A stretch of DNA of 19,739 nt. Origin: DATJPD01 sp036394195 (GTDB lineage Bacteria > Pseudomonadota > Alphaproteobacteria > CACIAM-22H2). The position numbers and the translations under genes were made by a program. Below are positions 1 to 7,117 of the stretch, one piece after another. The stretch is taken from assembly GCA_036394195.1 (NCBI GenBank), contig DASWFO010000223.1, positions 1 through 19,739 of the forward strand. Direction: 5' to 3'. The notes below the pieces were generated by a model. The model had not been told where the DNA came from, searched no databases, and saw nothing but the letters and a program-made list of their open reading frames with translations. Each line of letters opens with the position of its first letter. The first letter of the stretch is position 1.

Positions 1-1
1 G

Positions 2-673
2 CTCGAACCGATGCAGAAGCAACTGGCGGCGATGCAGACGAAGCGGGCGAGCCTCGCCGACGGCGATCAGGAGGCGGCTGGTCTCGACCGCCGCATCGCC
101 GGCGCGCAGCTCTACCTGGATGACGCCAAGGATTTCAAATGGGCCATGCCCACGACGTGCCTGGACCTGAAGCCGGGCGCGTCGAAGGTGATCACGGACG
201 GCGCGCGGCGCATCGAGATCGCCTATTTGGGCCGCGCGCACAGCGCGGGCGACCTGGTGGTGTTTCTCCCGAAGGAAAAAGTCCTCGCCATGGCGGACCT
301 GTGGGCGGAGAACACCGGCCAGATGCTGCTCGACAGCGGGCTCGATGGCCGTGACGGCTCCGTGCTGGAAGGCCCCGTGACCCTGAAGCTGATCCGAAAA
401 CTCGATTTCGACATTGCGCTGCCCGGGCACGTCGGCGTGATGCACGGCAAGGCCGCCCTGGATGCGGCGATCGCGAACGGCGAGAAAATGATCGCCCAGA
501 TCCACGAAAGATGGGCGCGCGGTGACGACGTCGAGGAGGTGCTGCAGAAGATGCCGCCGCCCGCCAACGCGTCGCCGTTCATCGCGGATCGCTGGCGCCG
601 CGTCGTCATCAGCGCGTTCGAGGAAATGGATCAGCGCTGGCAGCTTGGAATGAAGCTGCCTAGTCAGCCGTGA
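2..673 (+). CDS. MBL-fold metallo-hydrolase, 3' part (5' end outside window)
   Basis: The frame is open from base 2 to the TGA at 671-673, so the window holds only the last 223 residues or so. What is visible matches the C-terminal half of a metallo-beta-lactamase-fold hydrolase: the GRAHSAGDL segment carries a metal-ligand His (codon 239-241), the following VVFLPKEKVLAMADLW strand carries the usual bridging Asp (codon 296-298), and LPGH (His codon 427-429) gives the last ligand. The HxHxDH motif would lie upstream of the window. The fold hydrolyses very varied substrates (lactams, thioesters, lactones), so substrate cannot be assigned. The C-terminal 80 residues are helical and charged, with no further motif I recognise. 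A signal peptide cannot be judged without the N-terminus. The gene converges on serB with a 21-base gap. The fold call is fairly secure; function is not. Confidence 0.72.
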   Translation, partial: LEPMQKQLAAMQTKRASLADGDQEAAGLDRRIAGAQLYLDDAKDFKWAMPTTCLDLKPGASKVITDGARRIEIAYLGRAHSAGDLVVFLPKEKVLAMADLWAENTGQMLLDSGLDGRDGSVLEGPVTLKLIRKLDFDIALPGHVGVMHGKAALDAAIANGEKMIAQIHERWARGDDVEEVLQKMPPPANASPFIADRWRRVVISAFEEMDQRWQLGMKLPSQP

Positions 674-694
674 GGCGGCGCTGAAACGGCGGCT

Positions 695-1588
695 CTATCC
701 GTCGAACTCGCTCTGCCGATAGCCCTGAAGGTAGAGCAAGGCCGTGAGGTCGCCGTGGCGGATGGCCACGGACGCCGCATCGGCCAGGATCGGCTTGGCG
801 CGGAACGCGACGCCGAGCCCGGCGGCGCGCACCATCTCGAGGTCGTTGGCGCCGTCGCCGACCGCGATGGTCTCGGCGAGCGCCAGGCCGCGCGCCGCGG
901 TCAGCCGCTGTAAGGTGGCAAGCTTGCTGCCGCGGTCGAAGATCGGCTCCCGCACCTTGCCGGTGAGGCGGCCGTCGATCACCTCGAGCTCGTTCGCCTC
1001 GGCGAGGTCGGCGCCGAGCATCGTCTGCACCCGCTCGGTGAAAAACCGAAAGCCGCCGGAGACGATCGCGGTGAGCGCGCCGTGGCGCCGCATGGTGGCG
1101 ATCAGCGTCCGGGCACCCGGCATGACCTGCAGTCGGGTGTAGACTTCGTCGAGAAGCTCGGCATTGAGCCCGCGCAGCATTGCCACGCGCTCGCGCAGGG
1201 CTCCCGCGAAATCGAGCTCGCCCGCCATGGCGCGCCGGGTGATGTCAGCGATCTTGGGGCCGATCCCGGCGCGCGATGCGATGTCATCGAGAAACTCGTT
1301 CTCGATCAAGGTCGATTCCATGTCGGCGATGAGGAGCTTCTTGCGGCGGCCGGCGGCGGGCACCGCCGCGATGTCGATCGCCTCCTTCGGCATCGCCGCC
1401 AGGGCCGAACCCCGCGCCGACGCCGGATCGCCGGTGAACGGGATGTCGGCGGCGATGCCCGGCGCCAGCCATTCGACAGCACCCGGCCGCAAGGCGGCGT
1501 CGCCCAGCGCGTCGCGAACCGCACGGGCAATGCTATCGTGCAGCCCGGCGCGGGCGGGATTGGCGATCAGGACGAGAACATGGGTCAT
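695..1588 (-). CDS. serB: Phosphoserine phosphatase SerB (HAD superfamily)
   Basis: SerB carries out the last step of serine synthesis, hydrolysing O-phospho-L-serine to L-serine and phosphate in the cytoplasm. The 297-residue protein has an N-terminal region of about 80 residues, in the position of the ACT-like domain of long SerB proteins, then the HAD core. Motif I is DMEST at residues 89-93 with nucleophile Asp89; motif II is SGG at 177-179; Lys222 fits motif III; GDGAND at 244-249 is motif IV. The second acidic residue of motif I, normally Asp, is Glu91 (codon gaa), which is discussed as a finding. The start is an ATG (complement of 1586-1588), with no clear Shine-Dalgarno upstream. It is divergent from miaA, with about 32 bases between starts, and convergent with the metallo-hydrolase. 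The family call is firm. Confidence 0.93.
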   Translation of the reverse strand: MTHVLVLIANPARAGLHDSIARAVRDALGDAALRPGAVEWLAPGIAADIPFTGDPASARGSALAAMPKEAIDIAAVPAAGRRKKLLIADMESTLIENEFLDDIASRAGIGPKIADITRRAMAGELDFAGALRERVAMLRGLNAELLDEVYTRLQVMPGARTLIATMRRHGALTAIVSGGFRFFTERVQTMLGADLAEANELEVIDGRLTGKVREPIFDRGSKLATLQRLTAARGLALAETIAVGDGANDLEMVRAAGLGVAFRAKPILADAASVAIRHGDLTALLYLQGYRQSEFDG

Positions 1589-1620
1589 TGTCGGGCCGAA
1601 CCAAGCGAGCGGCGATCATC

Positions 1621-2577
1621 GTGAAGCGGGACGGGGTTGGCAAGCAAACTCCGGTCATCGTGATCGGCGGCCCGACCGCCGGCGGCAAGTCGGCCCTGGC
1701 GCTGGCGATCGCCGAGGAGTTCGGCGGCACCGTCATCAATGCCGACGCGATGCAGGTCTATCGCGAGCTCGTCGTGCTGACCGCCCGTCCGACGCCGGCG
1801 GAGACCAAGCGCGTTCCGCACCGGCTGTATGGCGTGCTCTCGGCACGGCAGCGCGGCACGGCGGCGCGCTGGCGCGTCATGGCGCTGGCGGCCATCGCGA
1901 CGGCCCAAGGCAAGGGGCGGCTGCCGATCGTGGTCGGCGGCACCGGGCTGTACCTGAAAGCCCTGACGGAGGGTCTGGCGCCGGTCCCGGCCGTCCCGCC
2001 GGAGATCCGCAGCGCCGCGCGGGCCCGCCACACCGAGCTGGGCGGGGCTGGCTTCCACGCCGAATTGAAGCGCCTCGACCCGAAGATGGCGGAACGGCTC
2101 AAGCCGGGCGACACGCAACGTCTGCTGCGGGCCTGGGAGGTCGTGACGGCGACCGGCCGCTCGCTCGCATTGTTTCAGAAGATCCCGCCGGCGCCGACCA
2201 AGCTGTGGTTCGAGAGCTTCCGCCTGCTGCCGCCGCGCGACATCCTTTACGCCGCATGTGATGAACGCGCCCGGCGGATGATCGATGGCGGTGCCCTCGA
2301 CGAGGTCCGGGCCCTGATGGCGCTGAAGCTCGATCCCGACCTGCCGGCGATGAAAGCGGTGGGCGTGCGCGAGCTGGCGCAGCACCTCGCCGGCGACCTC
2401 AGCCGCGCCGATGCCTTGGCCTGCTTTCAACGAGCGACGCGGAATTACGCCAAGCGGCAGGTCACCTGGTTTCGCCACCAGATGCCGGACGCGCAGACCT
2501 GGGATGCGCAATTTTCGGAAAGTGTTCAGGAAAAAACCTTTTCATTTATTAGAAAAGTTATTGACCGCATCGAATGA
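1621..2577 (+). CDS. miaA: tRNA dimethylallyltransferase MiaA
   Basis: MiaA transfers a dimethylallyl group to N6 of A37 in tRNAs that read UNN codons. The P-loop GPTAGGKS is at residues 17-24 and is followed by NADAMQVYR and TARPT, the tRNA/prenyl-binding segment of the family. GGTGLYLKAL, GDTQRLLRAWEV and the C-terminal TRNYAKRQVTWFRHQ signature are all present, so the 318-residue protein is full length. I chose GTG at 1621, which puts the P-loop at the usual distance from the N-terminus. A TTG at 1588 would add 11 residues and touch the serB start codon; neither start has a good Shine-Dalgarno. The last 60-70 bases (from about 2508) are much richer in A and T than the rest and seem to double as the promoter region of ilvB. 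Identity is certain; the start is not. Confidence 0.92.
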   Translation: MKRDGVGKQTPVIVIGGPTAGGKSALALAIAEEFGGTVINADAMQVYRELVVLTARPTPAETKRVPHRLYGVLSARQRGTAARWRVMALAAIATAQGKGRLPIVVGGTGLYLKALTEGLAPVPAVPPEIRSAARARHTELGGAGFHAELKRLDPKMAERLKPGDTQRLLRAWEVVTATGRSLALFQKIPPAPTKLWFESFRLLPPRDILYAACDERARRMIDGGALDEVRALMALKLDPDLPAMKAVGVRELAQHLAGDLSRADALACFQRATRNYAKRQVTWFRHQMPDAQTWDAQFSESVQEKTFSFIRKVIDRIE

Positions 2578-2589
2578 GCCCATTAGGTT
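2538..2589 (+). promoter_or_regulatory. Candidate ilvBN-C promoter with upstream inverted repeat
   Basis: TTGACC (2561-2566) and TAGGTT (2584-2589) are spaced by 17 bases and fit a sigma-70 promoter with a good -35 and a weak -10. Directly upstream lies the inverted repeat CTTTTC (2538-2543) / GAAAAG (2552-2557) in an A/T-rich stretch that could be an UP element or an operator. All of this overlaps the 3' end of miaA. Transcription from here would give a leader of about 60 bases before ilvB. This is a prediction from sequence only. Confidence 0.45.
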
Positions 2590-2655
2590 ACGGCCTCTTT
2601 TGCGGGCCGGGGCAGAGTTGGGCGCGCAAAACATTTAGATTCAAGGACTTGTGTC

Positions 2656-4467
2656 ATGGCACCGAAGACGACCATGGCCGACCAGACGGCGGCCACGCCC
2701 AAAGCGACCAATTGGACCGGTTCCGAGCTTCTGCTTAAGGCTCTGGTCGATCAGGGTGTGGACGTCATTTTCGGCTATCCCGGCGGCGCCGTGCTGCCGA
2801 TCTATGACGCGCTGTTTCAGCAGAATTCGCTCCGCCACATCCTCGTCCGCCAGGAGGGCGGGGCCGTGCATGCGGCCGAGGGCTATGCGCGGTCCACGGG
2901 GAAAGTCGGCGTGGTCCTCGTCACCTCGGGGCCGGGCGCGACCAACGCCGTGACCGGTCTGACGGATGCGCTGATGGATTCGGTGCCAATCGTCTGTCTG
3001 ACCGGCCAGGTGCCGACGCACCTCATCGGCAACGATGCCTTCCAGGAAGCGGACACGACCGGCATCACCCGGCCGTGCACCAAGCACAATTACCTGGTCA
3101 AGGACATCACCAAGCTGGCCCAGACCGTCCACGAGGCGTTCTACGTCGCGCGCAGCGGCCGGCCGGGCCCGGTGGTCGTGGACCTGCCGAAGGACATCCT
3201 GGTCGCGCGCAGCCCGGTCTATGCGGGCCCGGAAACCGGGGCGCGCAAGACCTACAGCCCGCGCACCGAGCCGGATCCGCGGCGCATCGAAGAAGCCGTC
3301 GAGCTGATGGCGCAGGCCAAGCGCCCCCTGTTCTATTGCGGCGGCGGGGTCGTGAACTCGGGTCCGAAGGCCGGCCAGCTGCTGACCGAGCTCGTGCGCA
3401 CGACCGGGTTCCCGTGCACCCTGACGCTCATGGGGCTCGGCGCGTTCCCGGCATCGGATCCGCTGTTCCTCGGCATGGTCGGCATGCACGGCACGTGGGA
3501 AGCCAACCACGCCATGCACGACTGCGACCTGATGATCAATATCGGTGCCCGCTTCGACGACCGCGTCACCGGCAAGCTGTCGGCCTTCTCGCCGGGCTCG
3601 AAGAAGATCCATGTCGACATCGATCCGTCGTCGATCAACAAGAACGTCCGGGTCGATCTGCCGATCGTCGGCGACGCGACCAAGGTGCTCACGGGCCTGC
3701 TCGCTGGTTGGAAGGCGCGCAACAGCAAGGGCGATCCAAAAGCGCTGGCGGCGTGGTGGCAGCAGATCGACAAGTGGCGCGGCCGCGACTGCCTGCGCTA
3801 CGAGCACACCGACAAGATCATCAAGCCGCAATTCGCGCTGCAGCGCCTATACCAGCACACGAAGGACCGCGACTGCTACATCACGACCGAAGTCGGCCAG
3901 CACCAGATGTGGGCGGCGCAGTTCTACAAGTTCGAGACGCCGAACCGCTGGATGACCTCGGGCGGCCTCGGCACCATGGGCTACGGTCTGCCGGCCGCCA
4001 TGGGCGTGCAGGTGGCGCATCCGGACTCGCTGGTCATCGACATTGCCGGCGAGGCGTCGATCCTGATGAACATCCAGGAGCTGTCGACGATCTGCCAGTA
4101 CCGGCTGCCGGTGAAGGCGTTCATCCTGAACAACCAGTACATGGGCATGGTGCGGCAGTGGCAGGAGCTGCTGCACGGCGGTCGCTATTCCGAGAGCTAC
4201 ATGGACTCGCTGCCGGATTTCGTGAAGCTCGCGGAATCCTTCCACTGCGTGGGGCTGCGCGCGACCAAGGTGTCGGAGGTCGACGACGTCATCAAGGAGA
4301 TGCTGAAGGTCAAGAAGCCGGTGGTCGCCGACATCGTGGTCGACCAGACCGAAAATTGCTTCCCCATGATCCCGTCGGGGGCCGCGCACAACGAGATGCT
4401 GCTCGGGCCCGCCGACCGCAAGAAGCCCGGCGGGGACATTTCCGAAGAGGGAATGGTGCTTGTCTAG
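2656..4467 (+). CDS. ilvB: Acetolactate (acetohydroxyacid) synthase large, catalytic subunit
   Basis: This subunit condenses two pyruvates to 2-acetolactate, or pyruvate and 2-oxobutyrate to 2-aceto-2-hydroxybutyrate, using thiamine diphosphate, Mg2+ and FAD. The 603-residue protein shows all three parts of the family: the N-terminal pyrimidine-binding domain with catalytic Glu67 in RQEGGAVHAAEGYAR, the central FAD-binding domain with the MGLGAFP and IGARFDDRVTGK segments, and the C-terminal diphosphate-binding domain ending in NN at 492-493. The usual GDG at the head of that last motif reads GEA (465-467). The ATG at 2656 has AAGGA at 2643-2647. The in-frame ATG at 2674 has no such site. The gene is followed by ilvN after 80 bases that hold a long inverted repeat. 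ilvB or ilvI are equally fair names; pairing with ilvN supports the biosynthetic, feedback-regulated enzyme. Confidence 0.96.
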   Translation: MAPKTTMADQTAATPKATNWTGSELLLKALVDQGVDVIFGYPGGAVLPIYDALFQQNSLRHILVRQEGGAVHAAEGYARSTGKVGVVLVTSGPGATNAVTGLTDALMDSVPIVCLTGQVPTHLIGNDAFQEADTTGITRPCTKHNYLVKDITKLAQTVHEAFYVARSGRPGPVVVDLPKDILVARSPVYAGPETGARKTYSPRTEPDPRRIEEAVELMAQAKRPLFYCGGGVVNSGPKAGQLLTELVRTTGFPCTLTLMGLGAFPASDPLFLGMVGMHGTWEANHAMHDCDLMINIGARFDDRVTGKLSAFSPGSKKIHVDIDPSSINKNVRVDLPIVGDATKVLTGLLAGWKARNSKGDPKALAAWWQQIDKWRGRDCLRYEHTDKIIKPQFALQRLYQHTKDRDCYITTEVGQHQMWAAQFYKFETPNRWMTSGGLGTMGYGLPAAMGVQVAHPDSLVIDIAGEASILMNIQELSTICQYRLPVKAFILNNQYMGMVRQWQELLHGGRYSESYMDSLPDFVKLAESFHCVGLRATKVSEVDDVIKEMLKVKKPVVADIVVDQTENCFPMIPSGAAHNEMLLGPADRKKPGGDISEEGMVLV

Positions 4468-4531
4468 CTGTCAGCCGTCAGCGATCAGCTGTCAGCCTCG
4501 GCTGCCGGCTTGCTGATGGCTGAACGCTGAC
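4466..4531. repeat. Inverted and direct repeat in the ilvB-ilvN spacer
   Basis: The 11-mer AGCTGTCAGCC occurs at 4466-4476 and again at 4487-4497. The 20-base arm at 4477-4496 faces an arm at 4512-4531 whose reverse complement matches it at 17 of 20 positions, with a 15-base loop. The whole unit is built from variants of GTCAGC. It starts in the ilvB stop codon and ends 16 bases before the ilvN start. It has no T-run, so it is not a standard terminator. It may be a dispersed intergenic repeat or an mRNA-stabilising hairpin. Confidence 0.75.
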
Positions 4532-4547
4532 TGCCGAAAGCTTCGCC

Positions 4548-5051
4548 ATGGACGCCATCGAACGCCACACCATTTCCGTGCTCGTCGACAACGAGCCCGG
4601 CATCCTGGCCCGGGTGGTTGGGCTATTCTCCGGGCGCGGCTACAACATCGAGAGCCTGACCGTCGCCGAGACCGACGCGCGCGAGCACCGGTCCAGGATC
4701 ACCGTGGTGACATCGGGAACGCCGATGATCATCGAGCAGATCAAGGCGCAGCTTCAGCGCCTGGTGCCGGTGCACAAGGTGAGCGACCTGACCGAGGCCC
4801 AAGGGCATGTCGAGCGCGAGCTGGCGCTGATCAAGGTCCGCGGCACCGGTGAGAAGCGGGTCGAATCGCTGCGCATCGCCGACATCTTCCGCGCGCGGGC
4901 GATCGATTCCACGATCGACTCGTTCGTCTTCGAGATGACCGGGTCGACCGACAAGATCAACGCCTTCATCAAGCTGATGGAGCCGCTCGGCTTGATCGAG
5001 GTTGCGCGCACCGGCGTTGCCGCCATCGCCCGCGGCAACGAGCCGCTGTGA
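4548..5051 (+). CDS. ilvN: Acetolactate synthase small, regulatory subunit
   Basis: This is the regulatory subunit that activates IlvB and confers feedback inhibition by valine (and other branched-chain amino acids in some species). The 167-residue length is typical. The N-terminal ACT domain (about residues 8-80) includes the DNEPGILARVVGLFSGRGYNIESL signature, split here as DNEPGILARV (14-23) and GRGYNIESL (29-37). The C-terminal ALS_ss_C domain begins near ERELALIKV and contains the FRARAID stretch. The ATG at 4548 fits the family N-terminus, but the Shine-Dalgarno is poor, so expression may depend on ilvB translation or on the spacer hairpin. The stop codon overlaps the GTG of the next gene by four bases (GTGA). 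ilvH is a synonym in use. Confidence 0.95.
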   Translation: MDAIERHTISVLVDNEPGILARVVGLFSGRGYNIESLTVAETDAREHRSRITVVTSGTPMIIEQIKAQLQRLVPVHKVSDLTEAQGHVERELALIKVRGTGEKRVESLRIADIFRARAIDSTIDSFVFEMTGSTDKINAFIKLMEPLGLIEVARTGVAAIARGNEPL

Positions 5052-5896
5052 TCGCGGCCCCGGTGATCCGCGGTCTCGCCCTCAGCGCTGCGGCGGCCGG
5101 CTGGATCGCCGCTGGTCCGGCGTTCGCTGATTTTCTGGAAAGCCCAGCCGCGGAGACGGTCGACATCCCGACCCGGCCGGGCATTACTGAGCGCTACGCG
5201 CTGTGGATGCCGGATGCGGCGCCGAAGGCGGTGGCATTCCTGTTCATCGGCGGCGAGGGCGTCGCCAATCTCCAGGAAAAAGTGCCGACGACCTATGCGC
5301 AGCGCGGGAATTTCCTGACCCGCTCGCGCGAGTGGTTCCGCCGCCGCGGCTTTGCCGTCGTAGCGGTCGACGCACCGTCGGACCGCAAAGGCGGCATGGT
5401 TGCCGGCTTCCGGCTTACCGCCGAACACGCGACCGACATCGCGGCGGTGATCGCCGACGTCCGGCGGCGGGTGCCCGGTCTCCCGGTGTGGCTGATCGGG
5501 ACCAGCCGCGGCAGCGTGTCGGCCGCGTCGGTCGCCTCGCGCGTGCCGCCATCAAGCGGGCCCGACGGCATCGTGCTGACGTCATCGGTCAGCCGGATAC
5601 CCGGCGCAGGTGCGGCGTCGCGCGATCATGTGCTCGACGTCGACTTGTCGTTGATCCGCGTGCCAGCGCTGATCGTCTATCACCGCGCGGATTCCTGCTT
5701 CGTCGTGTCGATCTCGGACGGTGGCCAAATCCAGCGCAAGCTGACGAATTCGCCGCGAACCGAGCTCCTGGTATTCGACGGCGGCGATCCGCCGCAATCC
5801 CCACCTTGCGAGCCGCTGGCGCCGCACGGGTATTTCGGCATCGAAGGCAAGGTCGTCGATGCCATCGCCGACTGGATTCTCAGCCCCAAAAGCTGA
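5048..5896 (+). CDS. Secreted alpha/beta-hydrolase family protein, function unknown
   Basis: The 282-residue product starts at a GTG that overlaps the ilvN stop (GTGA), so it is probably translationally coupled to ilvN. Residues 1-27 form a signal peptide with a small, hydrophobic core and an AFA cleavage site before Asp28, so the protein should act in the periplasm or outside. The nucleophile elbow is GTSRG (151-155) with Ser153. Asp215 in HRADSC and His260 in PHGYFGIE are plausible catalytic partners. Cys217 and Cys254 may form a disulphide. The strand FLFIGGEG near residue 65 could give the oxyanion hole. Nothing in this describes a branched-chain amino-acid function. It may be an esterase or peptidase-like hydrolase that has settled in the operon. 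Family fold is likely; substrate is unknown. Confidence 0.78.
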   Translation: MIAAPVIRGLALSAAAAGWIAAGPAFADFLESPAAETVDIPTRPGITERYALWMPDAAPKAVAFLFIGGEGVANLQEKVPTTYAQRGNFLTRSREWFRRRGFAVVAVDAPSDRKGGMVAGFRLTAEHATDIAAVIADVRRRVPGLPVWLIGTSRGSVSAASVASRVPPSSGPDGIVLTSSVSRIPGAGAASRDHVLDVDLSLIRVPALIVYHRADSCFVVSISDGGQIQRKLTNSPRTELLVFDGGDPPQSPPCEPLAPHGYFGIEGKVVDAIADWILSPKS

Positions 5897-5927
5897 TATT
5901 TGACCGTTTCTTCCGAAGGAGAGAGCT

Positions 5928-6947
5928 ATGCGCGTCTATTACGATCGTGATGCCGATGTGAACCTGATCAAGGGCAAGAAAGTCGCCGTGATCGGCTTCG
6001 GCAGCCAGGGCCACGCCCATGCCCTCAACATGCGCGACAGCGGCGTGAAAGAGGTCGTGATCGCATTGCGGCCGGGCTCGCCCTCGGCCAAGAAGGCCGA
6101 AGGCTATCAGTTCAAGGTCATGACCCCGGCCGAGGCCGCCAAATGGGCCGACGTCATGATGGTCGTGACGCCCGACGAGCTGCAGGCGGCGCTGTGGCGC
6201 AACGACCTCAAGGACAACATGAAGAAGGGTGCCGCGATCGCCTTCGCGCACGGCTTCAACATCCATTTCAGCCTGATCGAGCCCAGGCCCGATCTCGACG
6301 TGTTCATGATCGCGCCGAAAGGCCCTGGCCATACGGTGCGCTCTGAATATCAGCGCGGCGGCGGCGTTCCGTGTCTGGTGGCCGTGCATCAGAACGCCAG
6401 CGGCAACGCGCTGGAGATCGGCCTGTCGTATGCGTCGGCGATCGGCGGCGGCCGCGCCGGCGTGATCGAGACCACGTTCAAGGAGGAATGCGAGACCGAC
6501 CTGTTCGGCGAGCAGTCGGTGCTCTGCGGCGGTCTGTGCGAGCTGATCATGGCCGGCTACGAGACCCTGGTCGAGGCGGGCTACGCGCCGGAGATGGCGT
6601 ATTTCGAATGCCTGCACGAGGTGAAGCTGATCGTCGACCTGATCTACGAGGGTGGGCTCGCCAACATGCGCTACTCGATCTCCAACACCGCCGAGTACGG
6701 CGACTACACCCGTGGCCCGCGGATCGTCACCGCGGAAACGCGGGCCGAGATGAAGCGCGTGCTGAAGGAGATTCAGTCCGGCCAGTTCGCGAAGGAGTGG
6801 GTGCTCGAGAACGCGGCCGGCCAGCCGAGCTTCAAGGCGATGCGCAAGCGCAACGCCGAGCACGAGATAGAGGAGGTCGGTGCCAAGCTGCGCGGCATGA
6901 TGCCGTGGATCGCCAAGAACAAGCTGGTCGACCAGACGAAGAATTGA
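5928..6947 (+). CDS. ilvC: Ketol-acid reductoisomerase (class I, NADPH type)
   Basis: IlvC isomerises and reduces 2-acetolactate (or acetohydroxybutyrate) to the dihydroxy acid, using Mg2+ and NADPH. At 339 residues it is the short, class I form. The Rossmann signature GFGSQGHAHALN is at 23-34. Arg48, Ser51 and Ser53 in the LRPGSPS loop fit NADPH rather than NADH preference. The KGPGHTVR segment (131-138) follows, then the metal ligands Asp191/Glu195 in DLFGEQ and Glu227/Glu231 in ECLHE. AAGGAG at 5916-5921 gives a strong ribosome site for the ATG at 5928. The gap to the hydrolase is 31 bases, consistent with one operon with ilvB and ilvN, and a strong terminator follows about 45 bases downstream. 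Identity is secure. Confidence 0.97.
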   Translation: MRVYYDRDADVNLIKGKKVAVIGFGSQGHAHALNMRDSGVKEVVIALRPGSPSAKKAEGYQFKVMTPAEAAKWADVMMVVTPDELQAALWRNDLKDNMKKGAAIAFAHGFNIHFSLIEPRPDLDVFMIAPKGPGHTVRSEYQRGGGVPCLVAVHQNASGNALEIGLSYASAIGGGRAGVIETTFKEECETDLFGEQSVLCGGLCELIMAGYETLVEAGYAPEMAYFECLHEVKLIVDLIYEGGLANMRYSISNTAEYGDYTRGPRIVTAETRAEMKRVLKEIQSGQFAKEWVLENAAGQPSFKAMRKRNAEHEIEEVGAKLRGMMPWIAKNKLVDQTKN

Positions 6948-6993
6948 CGCGGCGAGGGCGCGTCATCCCGCGCTCGACGCAGGATCCAGCATG

Positions 6994-7030
6994 AGAAGGG
7001 CGGGCCCTCGGGCCCGCCCTTCTTATTTCT
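6994..7030 (+). terminator. Rho-independent terminator after ilvC
   Basis: The arms AGAAGGGCGGGCCC (6994-7007) and GGGCCCGCCCTTCT (7010-7023) are perfectly complementary over 14 bases. With the innermost pair open, the loop is CTCG. T-rich sequence (TTATTTCT) follows at once. It should end the ilvB-ilvN-hydrolase-ilvC transcript. The near-symmetric flanks (A's on the 5' side) could let it work in both directions. Confidence 0.9.
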
Positions 7031-7117
7031 GACCAAAAAGCCTGTAGGGAGCTGTCGGAACGCCCCGGCGTGGTTCGTCCTTGGGCCGACGCACCGCCAA
7101 TCCCCGGAGATTCATCC

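Noticed and set aside
2641..3831. 396-codon open frame on - opposite ilvB, and a 482-codon frame on + overlapping it
   Set aside because: Both are out-of-frame readings of ilvB; ilvB is certain from its catalytic motifs.
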